Below, in pieces: positions 25,640-36,290 of a stretch of DNA of 64,000 nt. The translations under genes were made by a program, and so were the position numbers. The stretch is from positions 42,565,136-42,629,135 of the forward strand of contig NC_041008.1 of assembly GCF_004193775.1 (NCBI RefSeq), in the 5' to 3' direction. Source of the DNA: Glycine soja (Eukaryota; Streptophyta; Magnoliopsida; Fabales; Fabaceae). The notes under the pieces were generated by a model. The model had not been told where the DNA came from. It did not search any database and was given only the letters and a program-made list of their open reading frames with translations. Every line of letters starts with the position of its first letter. Position 1 is the stretch's first letter.

Positions 25640-26480
25640 CATTGGGGGTTCAATTTAAAGGGTCAAGATTTGTGGATTGTTTTGAGGATGCATTGGAGGG
25701 TGCCACATATGATATATGACACTAAAATTGAAGCATCCAAACTATACCTTAAATTGTCTTGCTTCAATTAGTATAGTGTAAGTCGTGTATAAATAACCTT
25801 TTTTTTATAAGTATATGATTATGGGTTTGATCTTGATTTATGCACATGAAAAAAATATATATTGAGAGAGGTGAATCCTTTGAATGAATTTTATTATTTT
25901 GAAAAATTAATACTTAACTATGGGCTTAAAAAATAATCTAATTTACCCAAAAAAATTATCTTGCTTCTAAGCTCAAGCTCATACAGGTGAAACATCAAAA
26001 TCAAATCTCCAACCGTTATTGTTTGGAGCTCCTTCTTTTGTCCCCTACATTCAAAAATGACATTTAATTGCATTTAATGTGTGTTTCTTTATTCCAATGG
26101 ATGTAATATACCATGTTTTCCCCGTATCTTCTCCATATGCAATGGCCACCTTCATGATTTGAAATCAAATAGAGATTGGTTGGTGGTGCTTCTCTTGTGT
26201 CCAGCAAATTCTTTGGAAGAACATGAAAATTTTAGATTTTAAAATATATAATATTTAAGTGATTTTTTTTTGCTTTTTTATATTTAGAAAAAAATTATTT
26301 ATTGATTGAAATTCAAAGTGAGGTCTATTTAATAACCTTCTCTCAAGTGTAGAGATATTCATTTTAGTAGACATGTTTGTCACATGTGTTTCTACTTGAT
26401 TAATTTATAATATCTAATTTCTATTTTTTAATGTGTTAATTAATAACAATGAAAATTTTATTTTATTTTATAGTTTTTAA
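25640..26480. repeat. Left copy of an old dispersed duplication
   Basis: Matches the block at 27850-28590 in the same order and orientation. Shared words include CAAGATTTGTGGATT (25664 and 27861), TAAATTGTCTTGCTT, GTTATTGTTTG followed by CTCCTTCTT (about 26015 and 28038) and GTGAGGTCTATT (26319 and 28441). Offsets vary from about 2.02 to 2.23 kb because both copies carry insertions and deletions. Confidence 0.75.
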
Positions 26481-27849
26481 TTTTAATATACTTACAAGAA
26501 GCAATATTAATATCATTAGAAACCCTCAATGAAAGACTGATTGAATTTTTTTGGAAAAATATCATTTTTCTAGATATTTATTACAATTAATATATTTTTT
26601 TTCTATGATCAATTAATGTTGTATGATTATGTTAAGAAAAAAAAATACTTATGTTACAAAATATAATAATTAGTATGTTTGTCTCTCACAAGTAGAAGAT
26701 AATGCTAATAAACACCTTTAGCAACTCATGTAACAAAATTACTAATGAAATATGAATTGTCTATTAAAGAATAAAATATTAATTATTTTATTTTAAATAA
26801 TATTTAATTTTAATAGTTTTCATATAATTAATTGTTTTTTATATTTACGTATTATTCAAAATATTATTATAAATTTTAAATATCATAAATTAATTAAATC
26901 ATACAAGTGAAGGAAATTTACTATTTTGGCTTTTGATTTCTAATAAATATTTCATTTTTCTCTTCGGTCTCTAATGAATTTTTGGTTTACGCTGAGTCGT
27001 TACTAAAATAACAATTTTATATTTTATTTTTGATATTTTGTTTTAGTCGCTGATAAATTAGTTAATTTGTATTTACTCCATAATAAATAATAAATTTTTT
27101 TTAGTCTCGACTAATAACAAATAAATTTTTTTTATTAAGGAGTAAATACAAAATTTACTAATTTATTAGGAACTAAAAATAAGTGTTAAGGGTCAAAATA
27201 AAATTATTTTTTTCATTAACAACTCAACCCAAAATACAAATTTATTAAAGAGTAAACACAAAAATCAAATATTTATTAAAAATAAAAAATATATTTAAGC
27301 CTATTATTTTCACTCACAGTCATTTAAAAATAGCTCTCCCACTAGATATATTCCTTACAACATTTTTAATATTATTTAAAATTATTTATTTCCCAATTAT
27401 TAATAATTTAAATAATTGAAACAAAATATAGAATTTGAATTTGAAAATTTTTAGTTATTGAGGGGCATAAACAACGTAATCCTTAATTATTTTCTTTATT
27501 ATTGTTATTTATATATACAAATTTATGTTAATATTGCAGGTCAAGTTTTCGTTTTTTTAATGTATTTAACCCTTATGATTGATTAATAATATTTTTGTAT
27601 ACATCAATTATTTCATTAACTTCCTTTTCATAATAAAAAAAAGTCTTTTTTTTGCATTTTTCAAGCCTATTTTTCTGTTTTAAAAATCTTCATTTTGGTA
27701 TACAAAAGCTTATATAATATTAATTGACTTTTACTTGCAGATTTTTTCTGGTGGATCTTTTATACAATTTCTTATTTAACTTTTTTCTAAAAAAAATTAG
27801 TCTAATTTTGACAAAGATTATTTGCTAGGCGACACATTTAATTGTGTGA
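26481..27849. other. AT-rich spacer between the two duplicated blocks
   Basis: Very AT-rich with homopolymer runs and no gene. The stretch at about 26930-27300 repeats words such as TAATAAAT and AAATACAAA in both orientations. Confidence 0.5.
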
Positions 27850-28590
27850 GGGAGTGTGATCAAGATTTGTGGATTATTTTAAGGATCTCTAGGCTTTAGG
27901 CGTTGGGGGCAGTGACCCATGATATGGCACACCAAAATTGAAGCCTCCAAAACTCAAAAATCTGAAGCCTCCATATTATGCCTTAAATTGTCTTGCTTAT
28001 CAGCTTATATCATGGGTGAAAGGCCAAATCTTTAACTGTTATTGTTTGAAAAGCTCCTTCTTCTGTCCTCTCCATTGAAAACAATATTTAATTGTATGCA
28101 TTTCTTTATACCAATATTCTGACTATAGCTTGTTTTTTTCCATTACTTCTTAATATTGCATATGAACCCCTTCATATTTTAGAATCAATAGATTTATTTG
28201 TAGTGCTGCTCTTGCTTTATGTTAGAGATCCAACATGAATTAATTATATGACCAAATTAATGTATATAAGTGAGGATAATCCTCACCTTATATATATAAA
28301 AGTACAACTCACACATTACTAAGTCTTGTTTTGTTGGGTTAAATTAGGGTCCATAATCCACCACTTTAGTATGTGATTTTTAAAATATACCATATTTATA
28401 GATTAATTTTACCTTTTTTTATTATCGATTGAAAATTAATGTGAGGTCTATTCAATAATATTACTTAAGTGAGGACATATTAATTTTAGTAGCCATATTT
28501 GTTACATGTTTTTCTACTTGGTTAATTTACAACATCCAAATTCTATTTTTGCCGAATTTTTAATGTATTGATTAGTAATTGAAAACCGGA
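27850..28590. repeat. Right copy of the old dispersed duplication
   Basis: Second copy of the block at 25640-26480. It carries an extra stretch at about 28220-28400 (containing GTATATAAGTGAGGATAATC) with no counterpart in the left copy. A similar GTATATAAGTGAGGG-type sequence occurs near 17540. Confidence 0.75.
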
Positions 28591-29402
28591 AGTTCAAACT
28601 CAACTTTAACTCGACCTTAAATCCTAATGTCGATGAGAAAACTAACAAAAGGTTCAAATACTATATAGAAAAGGAAATAGAACCAATAATGATTAGTATA
28701 AATTATAATAATTTGTGTTTCTTAATCGTATTGAGAAGAACATACTTATCTTATATACACTAACATGTCATCTGATTTCATGACATATGTTTCAAGTCCA
28801 ACTTAGTTGTCCACATATCATTTGGTTCTCCTTGAAAATAAAATAAATTGTCAACTTTGTTGCCCACATGTCATTAGTTGATTCCATAATTCAAATTAGA
28901 AATCTTTATTTAAAATGTGGAAAATGAAAAAGAAAAACAAAGAGCATGATATTGATTAAGAGGGAAGTGGGCTGGTCTATTTTTCACTTTAAAAAAAAAA
29001 AAACTTATTAAGCATGGAAAGAGTGGCATGTGTGGGTGAGAATGACGTTTCAGGGAGAAAAGTTATTCCAATGACATTTCAAGGTTAAACGATGTTGGTA
29101 TGAAAATTTCTTTAAATGAGTTTTTTAAGTTATTTTTTATGATTTTTATAGTACTTTTTATGGTTTTTATAATGTTATATTATTGTAAGAAATTCACACA
29201 CAATTTTACTCTAACGATACAAAAAATTCTAAAAAACTTTAAAAAAATTCACACTTTCATATTTTTTTATTTTCATTTAATTATGATGTTATTATGTGTT
29301 AGATAAATATTATTTTTATTATTAAAAAATTATTTTTATAAAAGATATAAATTTTAATTTTAAGAAACTCTTTCTATCACATAAATCTATTCTAATGAAA
29401 TA
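28591..29402. other. Intergenic
   Basis: AT-rich, no gene. The small open frame at 29100-29306 codes for a hydrophobic, phenylalanine- and isoleucine-rich peptide that simply reflects T-rich DNA. Confidence 0.5.
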
Positions 29403-29655
29403 ATAATAAGAAGAAGAAACAATTTCTTCCCTTAAAAAAAACCCACATGCACTAAAAACCCACGTGCACTGAACTCTGCTTCATGAAGAAGAAGAAACAA
29501 TTTCTTCCCTTAAAAAAAACCCACATGCACTAAAAACCCACGTGCACTGAACTCTGCTTCATGAAGAAGAAGAAGAAGAAGAAGAAACAATTTCTTCCCT
29601 TAAAAAAAACCCACATGCACTAAAAACCCACGTGCACTGAACTCTGTTTCATGAA
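29403..29655. repeat. Three-copy minisatellite with CACGTG in each unit
   Basis: A unit of about 78 bases with ACAATTTCTTCCCTTAAAAA, CCCACATGCACTAAAAACCC and ACGTGCACTGAACTCTG occurs three times. The third copy starts 90 bases after the second because the GAA run at the junction has grown. Copies are nearly identical. Each has one CACGTG palindrome (G-box core). Confidence 0.95.
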
Positions 29656-30169
29656 TTGTAGGTAACGTGTACATATTTGTTTTGCACTGTTTAATTGTCA
29701 GTTTGAGGGTCATGTAGGGACTATTGGTTTGATGACCTGCTTGTCTGTCTTTTTTCCAATATTAAAATTGTTTGCAACTGAGTGACGTAGGGCCACAATT
29801 ACGTTGTTTCATATATGTTGTTTTCTTTTTTTCTTATTTTTCCATGTTAAGATATAGGTACCACAATAGTTCATCTTTTGTGCAACAACGATCTTGTACA
29901 TTTGTTATGCAGTTATAAGAATTGGAAGGTATTGTCTTATACATACGAATTCGAATTATTGTTTGTATGTGTTATGCAGTTGTGTTGTACATGTGGAATT
30001 ATTGGTTGCAACCAACGAGATTATCTATGAATTACATTGCACAGATAATTTTTAATTTGCATAATGTTGAAGCAAAACCCTGTATGAGGGGATGTTTTAA
30101 CGACAACAAAGTTTCAAAAAGTAAATTCCAAGTTTTATGGACTTAAGATTACTAATAGTTTGCTTTGAG

Positions 30170-31130
30170 ATGTGACTATATGAACAAGACTTGATTAAAA
30201 AGCATAAGAAGTTGAGAAGAATCAATCATAAGAATGTTAACCTCCAGACATACGAGTGAGCATCAAAAGCATCCCTACCAAGGACAACTTGGACATGGTT
30301 TGGCTGAGTTTGAATTCTCCCAAACAATCATAAATGACTACCTCAAGGCCTATAAAAAAAAAAAAAACTCTCATTCAAAGAAGTTCATTACAAGGAACGA
30401 AAACATCCAAGAAGGGATAAACTCATGAATGTTGCTTTTAGAGAGAGGGTTTTTAACTTTTGATAAGAACCTTTATTAGCCAAAACACTCTACGATTTAA
30501 GCCAACCTTGTCTCCATCTAAAAAAGTGTATGTAACAGAATTTGCCCAAAGAACTTATAGAAGAACTCAAAAGTGCAGTCAGAAAACTGGTGTTACTGGA
30601 ATGTGTTTTTGTAAGCAGAACATATTAGTTGTGTGAGTCAACAACAACAAGGTTGCTATGGAGTGAAGCATGAAGAGGCTTGTGAAATAATACATGGGTT
30701 AAGAAGACTTACAGAGATGAGAATATTAGTTAAAGAACCTACAAATGTTTAGAATACCGAGGTATACCTACAAAATAAGAATACTAACCTGAAAAGTAAA
30801 GAATACTCAAGTGCAAACCTGAAGAGGAGAGAATACTTAGAGCTGGCCTACAAATGTGAGAATACTAACATGAAAAGGTGAGAATACTCAATGTAAGCCT
30901 ATAGACATTGATAATACTAGGTTCAAAGGTAACCTATAGAAACTTGAGAAGAATACTATGAAATTATATAGAGGCTTAAGGAGAAAACTCTTGTAGTTGG
31001 AATGATTCTTAGTGGAAAATTCTATAGGTTGTAGGGATTGGATATAGCCCAAGTTTATAGGTAAACTAGTATTTTGTGTGTTTGTGTGTGTTTTAAACGT
31101 TCTCTTTGTTTCTTATATATTGTTGCCTAT
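30170..31130 (+). mobile_element. Probable LTR remnant of a copia-like retrotransposon
   Basis: No coding capacity is visible. The stretch has a TATA-like GGCCTATAAAAAAA near 30346, repeated GAATACTAACCTGAAAAG-like words (about 30770-30900) and an end region with TTAGTGGAAAATTC and TTTGTGTGTGTT that resembles LTRs of SIRE-like copia elements as I remember them. A second LTR was not found in the window, so this is a weak call. Confidence 0.3.
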
Positions 31131-31721
31131 TTAATTTATAGTGATGAACATTTTTTAAACTTAATTTTTACTAACTAGAGAAAGATTTTCAAACTAATCT
31201 TGCACTTCAAAAGTAGCAATACTTTCAGAAAGGTGAAAACTATATTCAGGTACATATTAGAATCTTAGTGCTAACAAAATTAATCTTGAGAAGCAGTTTC
31301 TCATGGTTGACTTGGTGTGTGCTTTATTGTTTTATGTTACACCCATGTTTATAGAGGATTTCATTGCTTCTGTTATACTTTTGATAGCCAAGCAAGAATA
31401 ACTTGAACAAAGAAAATCATAAGCCTATGTATTTGTGTAGAGAAAAGCATTATTCATTAAATGTCACTATTCAACCTTCTTTTTAATGACTTTCTAATAC
31501 ACTTCACCTAAAATGACATATTCTCTCTTTAAAGGGAAAATTTCTTCCAAGGACTAATCTCTTGAGATATTAAGATCCATTTAAAGGATGGTCTCTCCCA
31601 AAAGTTTTTTGTACATATTGACTTGTGGATTGAACTCCTAAACTAAATAGACAAAGTTATCTACCAATTATGTCACACCATATGTCTTAAAGAGACTTTT
31701 TTTTCTAAATATTCATCACAA

Positions 31722-31953
31722 AGAGTCAATTGTATGGGACCACAAATTACAATGCAAAAATGGAGAGGTAGAGGTCATCCATGGGATAGACATGGGTAGA
31801 TGGTCATATTTTCAAGCCTTAAGAATGAAGGAGGAATTTGGATACAAAGGTAAGTTGAAGTTGTGGTGGAAGAACCAGAGTTGTATATTTGAAAATGGTT
31901 TGAGAAAAATTGTGTTGGATACACATGCAACTGAAATGGGGAGCTATGAATGA
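31722..31953 (+). pseudogene. MULE transposase N-terminal PB1-like domain fragment
   Basis: The plus-strand frame gives GEVEVIHGIDMGRWSYFQAL, then EEFGYKGKLKLWWKNQS, then ENGLRKIVLDTHATEMGSYE and a stop. This matches the N-terminal PB1-like domain of plant MuDR-type transposases (pattern: D-D/M-x-R-W-S-Y-F, then GY-x-x-x-x-LWWK, then GLR-x-I). No start, transposase core or SWIM domain follows. The two other MULE relics in the window, near 14 and 40 kb, are on the opposite strand and code for other parts. Confidence 0.65.
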
Positions 31954-33059
31954 ATAACAAATGTCAAATAGACTTTTCTTATTATGAATTTCGATCATGA
32001 AGAAAATACCTAGGGTAATCCAAGCAGGAATAGGAGTGCAGATGATGGGAGGTGTAGAGTTATGGAACATGAAGACAATGTTGAGGAAAATAGTGATTAG
32101 GAAAATGTAAGATGTGCAGGAGATGATGATGGGATTGAAGAAATGTGGTTTAGAGCTAACAGTAACAAGGTTTAAGAGTGATTGAACCCATTATTAAAGT
32201 AATAGGGTTTAGGGCAATGCAGTAGTATAATTAAATTTAAATCATTAAATATAGTTAAGACGTCAACAGCAAATCTCATGCCAGAACGAATCCGTATTCT
32301 CCATGGCTAAAAACCCAGCAGCGAATATCTGCAGCCTCTTAATTTTTGGCATAAAACAAACACACCTTTTACTGTATCTCACAGAAAAACAAGAATTAAT
32401 GACAACAAAAGACCGGGACAATGCGTTTCCTTTTTAAAGACCGAACTCTCCAATAAAGAGGAAAAAGTACCTTCTTTCACCTTTTTTCTCAGTTGGATAT
32501 CATTCAAAACAGTCAAATAACCAATGGAAGAACATATGTTAACAAAGGATGGTAAAATAAATAATAGTAACAAAATGAATTGCCATCCATCAAAAATTAG
32601 GAGCACAAACTCAAAATAATATCTGTGCATAGGACAAAAAATTTATGAGAATACGAGACAATATTCAAATTCAAACAGGCTTTTTACATTATATCATACA
32701 AATTGTGAGGTAGTAAAATGAACAGTAACGGGAAGAACCCATTTTTTTTTAGGAAACGGTGAGATAAACACGAAGTATATACAAATTAACATCAAATGTA
32801 CCTCTATCCTCACCCTCTCCTTTCTGGCATAAAAGAAAAAAAATAAAACAAAGAAATAAAGAATAGAAGGCTTTTCCATTCCAACCTTGGATATTTGTAT
32901 TTTACACCTAACCTCCACCACTATTAAGTAGCTCCTTCTTGGTACTCAAATAACACGTCCATGACTGGAACTTTCTAAAACCAGGATTGGCACCCTCAAT
33001 TAACTTAAATCTGCCATGCTGGTGCCAAAAATACTTCATGAGTTAATACCTCAGTCACT
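31954..33059. other. 3' flank of the ELM2/SANT gene and unidentified DNA
   Basis: The right part (about 32700-33059) is likely 3' UTR of the ELM2/SANT gene. The left part has short open frames on both strands without a family match. Confidence 0.45.
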
Positions 33060-34809
33060 TCAGGTCTCTTTATCCCGAGTACCATGACCAAAAAACTCTT
33101 CAATCAAATTGGAGGTAGGTAAGAAGTCTAAATCTGTACTTGGAGTCGGACATGTTGAGTACCCAGGATACCACCAATCTTTAGCAACACAGGGCTCCAA
33201 CAAATAAACATGATCCATCTCATTGCTGGACAAATCAAGTTTTTCCTTCATATGTGGACTCTGATCACATTTAAATCCCCTAGCTTGCAAAGCAGAACTA
33301 GCATCTCCTAAACCATGAGAATGGCAAGACACATCCATATTGGCATCACATTCGAAAGACATACAGGAGTCATCCCCGACAGCAATATTGTAGTTCAGGA
33401 TCCCTGGAGTCCCATTGACATGCTCATCAGGATTACTCCAAGGCTCAATCTGTGAGTTCACTTGCAAATTTGATGGACTTTCATCAATCTCACCCTCTAT
33501 CTCAGTGGTGTTTCCCATATCACTTCCATGAACATTATCTTCAGTTCCATCATCACTGTTATTGTCATCATCATCATCAGAATTATCTTGGTTTTCCATG
33601 CGGACATCTTGATCACCAAGAGACTCAATGGCAGAATCATCTGAATTTTCAAAACCAAAAATCCTAGGATTTCTTGTTTGACATTCATCATCATCACTAT
33701 CAATATCCAAAAATCTGGACCTGTTCTGAGCAGCCCTCCTCCGCAGCATAAAAACATTAAAATAGTAGCTGACAATTTCCTTATTGGTTTGAGAAGGGAA
33801 AGTGACTGACAAATGCTTCCAAAAGTTTCTACCCAATGATGCAGGATTGCTGTAGACAACCTCATGAAACATGTCTTCTTCCTCCTCAGTCCATTGCCGT
33901 GAAACATCCTCTCCCATGTCACAAAAGCCCAAGTTCACAAATTTTTCCTCCCCAAGAGTCTCCATCAAATTTTCACGTGCTTCCCTAACATGCTGTCTAA
34001 CACATCTGATGGAGCCGCGATCCATGCAATTACACTCTGTCCTGCCTTGTCCAATGTCGTTACTACTTAACAAATGAAAGCTAGATTCATCCATTGAGAG
34101 CACAGAAGTCCCCATGAGTCTCTCTTCATCTTCATCAATGGTATGAGCTGATACTAAGCCAGAGGAGGGACTGTCATGATTGTATATGCCTAACTCTGAC
34201 ATCTTATTCACTTTTCCCCTCCAAACAGGAACAGTGGCTTGATGATTTGGTCCAATGGGAACTGATTTTCTAGGCGAGCAACCAAAGGCCAAATAGTCAT
34301 CATCGAAAGGAACAAATGCTTTCTGCGGAATATCAAATTCCAAACAACAAGAGGAAGCAGATGATAATGATGTTGCCCCAGAACCAGTATCATCCTCACT
34401 AGAATAGCAGCTGAAGTGGCCACTGGTTTGAACATTCTTGTCACCAGTATATGGAAATTCCTTGGCAGCATCTGTTTCAAGTGGATCATGCCATTGAATA
34501 TTGTAAAAGCCATCTTCATCATCACCTATGCACAAAATGAAAAGAAAATTCTTTAGTAAACATCAATTGTTGGACAAAATTTTCAATCAGGCCAACGACA
34601 AACCAGAAGTATGTTTAACAAAATATCTAAACAAATTCAAATATTATTAAAAAAAATCATTTACCTTTAATAACAGTCTGGGCAAAGGCCTTGTTGGGTG
34701 TAACAATATCAGCTAATGAAACCAGTTCATTGTTGCATTCAAAACGTTTTGCCTTGTTCAAAGAAAGATCCTCAAATTCATTAGCCTCATGGCATCTCTT
34801 ATACCCCAT
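33060..34809 (-). CDS. ELM2 and SANT/Myb domain nuclear protein, 536 aa
   Basis: Two coding exons: 34809-34665 (MGYKRCHEANEFEDLSLNKA onward) and 34525-33060, joined GT-AG, 1611 nt in frame. A further intron lies directly before the ATG (acceptor CAG then A-ATG). An ELM2-like segment is seen at about residues 136-165 (SVPIGPNHQATVPVWRG). A SANT/Myb-like domain follows at about 259-315 (RQWTEEEEDMFHEVV, NFWKHLSVTFPSQTNKEIV, YYFNVFMLRRRAAQNR). Downstream is an acidic, asparagine-rich stretch (about 360-380). ELM2 plus SANT is the pairing found in histone deacetylase co-repressor scaffolds, so a role in chromatin repression is likely but inferred. The protein resembles, from memory, the Arabidopsis ELM2 proteins At1g13880 and At2g03470. 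No break is visible. Confidence 0.88.
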
Positions 34810-36290
34810 TCTGATTCTGATATGCAATAATTAAGGGTAAGTATTAAAATAAATTACCACATAAATAAGGGCATTTGATGCTCAAAAGACTTTGTACTCT
34901 TAGGGGGTTGTTTGTCTTTGTGCTCAGAGTGTATGTATGGTAGCATGGAAAGAGAAATAGATCACATTGTTAAAATCAGATTTGTGAAAAATGGAACATT
35001 TAACATTCTACAAATTATGTTCACCATAAAAGAAAAAGAACAGTTTAAATTTTGAAAGAAACAATAGCTAAATCTAACATCAATACTAAGGAGCTAGAAT
35101 TTCCACAACTGTTGCAATGGATAACCTCTAGTAACTTTGAAGTACTTTACTATAAAATATGTTTGATGCAAACCACCAGTCACATTCATAGCATTTAACA
35201 TCAGTGTTCATAGCACTTAACATCAGTGTTATGTTTCTTCAAACTTCTGCACAAATTTTATCTCAAGTGTAAAGGCATTCCTACAAAATGTTAAGATTAA
35301 ACTAAAGAATGCACAGCTGCCCGCCATATCATATCAAATTTACAGGACAGAGTATCATGTGCATATAGCATTATAGTGAAGTTCTCACTACCACATTAAA
35401 GGCATAGCAGCATATCAGAAAGAAAATTGTGCACAGATTAAATGAAAACCGTTGTGTTTTAATCCAAAAAACAACACAAAACGATAGGAATGACACAAAT
35501 CATCCTCACCTTGTCAATTCTTTCAAAATTCAAACTTCAGACAACCCGCCAAACACAGCACTTGGGAACAATTAAGGGTCAAACTAAAATCAAAATTCTA
35601 ATTGAAGAGAATTGGATACAGAATGAAACAGCAAAGGCTGTTCCTCGTCGCCAAAGAGCGTAACCCCAATTGAATTTCCCTAATTAGAATAATACCGAAT
35701 TGTATGTCAAACCCTAACCCTTGATTCTTGAGTCACCCCAGAAATCAATAAATTAAAAACAATACGACCGCTAGAATTTTGTCAGGTATAGGAAGGAATC
35801 ATACCCCTCAAGAAATTTACAGAAAACCCCTCCAGAAATTCAAAGATCAAAAAGCCCTAAAATTCGACCGGAACGAAACCCTAGAATCGTAAGCGCGTCC
35901 TGAAATTTTGCCAGATTGGGACGAAATATCAAGCGAATAAGAACCAAAACCAGGAGTTTTGGAGGTAACAGAACAAAAAAACGACGATCTTATGACCCTG
36001 AAAGACCGAATCGAAACCCTAACCCTAAAAAACGACGAAGGTTATGAAAAGGGAACGATTTTGGGATCAAACGGAAGAAGAAAACGGGAATTGAACGAAA
36101 CAGGGACTCGATTGAAGAATTAGGAAAAATAATTACAGGGAAATCGAGGATCGAAAGGGAGAAGGATCGAACGAAGAAGGCGAAGAAGAAAGAGGTACGG
36201 TTCGTGCTTTTCAATACGACATGGTCCGGTATGAATGTCGGGTTGAAATACTCTCTTGGGTTGTGCCTCGAATAACCGACACGCAAAAAC
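34810..36290 (-). promoter_or_regulatory. 5' UTR, leader intron and promoter of the ELM2/SANT gene
   Basis: An acceptor lies right before the ATG (34811). Possible 5' UTR donors on the minus strand are at 35509 (CAAG then GTGAGG) and 35808 (GAGGG then GTATG). Telobox motifs (AAACCCTA type) occur on the plus strand at 35709-35721, 35876-35884 and 36014-36030, the last as a double AAACCCTAACCCTAAAA. Teloboxes near start sites are common in plant genes for growth, translation and chromatin. The exact transcription start is not visible. Confidence 0.5.

Noticed and set aside
29403..29655. CRISPR-like array
   Set aside because: Only three long, directly adjacent units without spacers in a plant genome; it is a minisatellite.
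33452..34525. Alternative frames (plus and minus) inside the ELM2/SANT exon, including a 141-aa frame
   Set aside because: They overlap the intact ELM2/SANT frame and show no domain.
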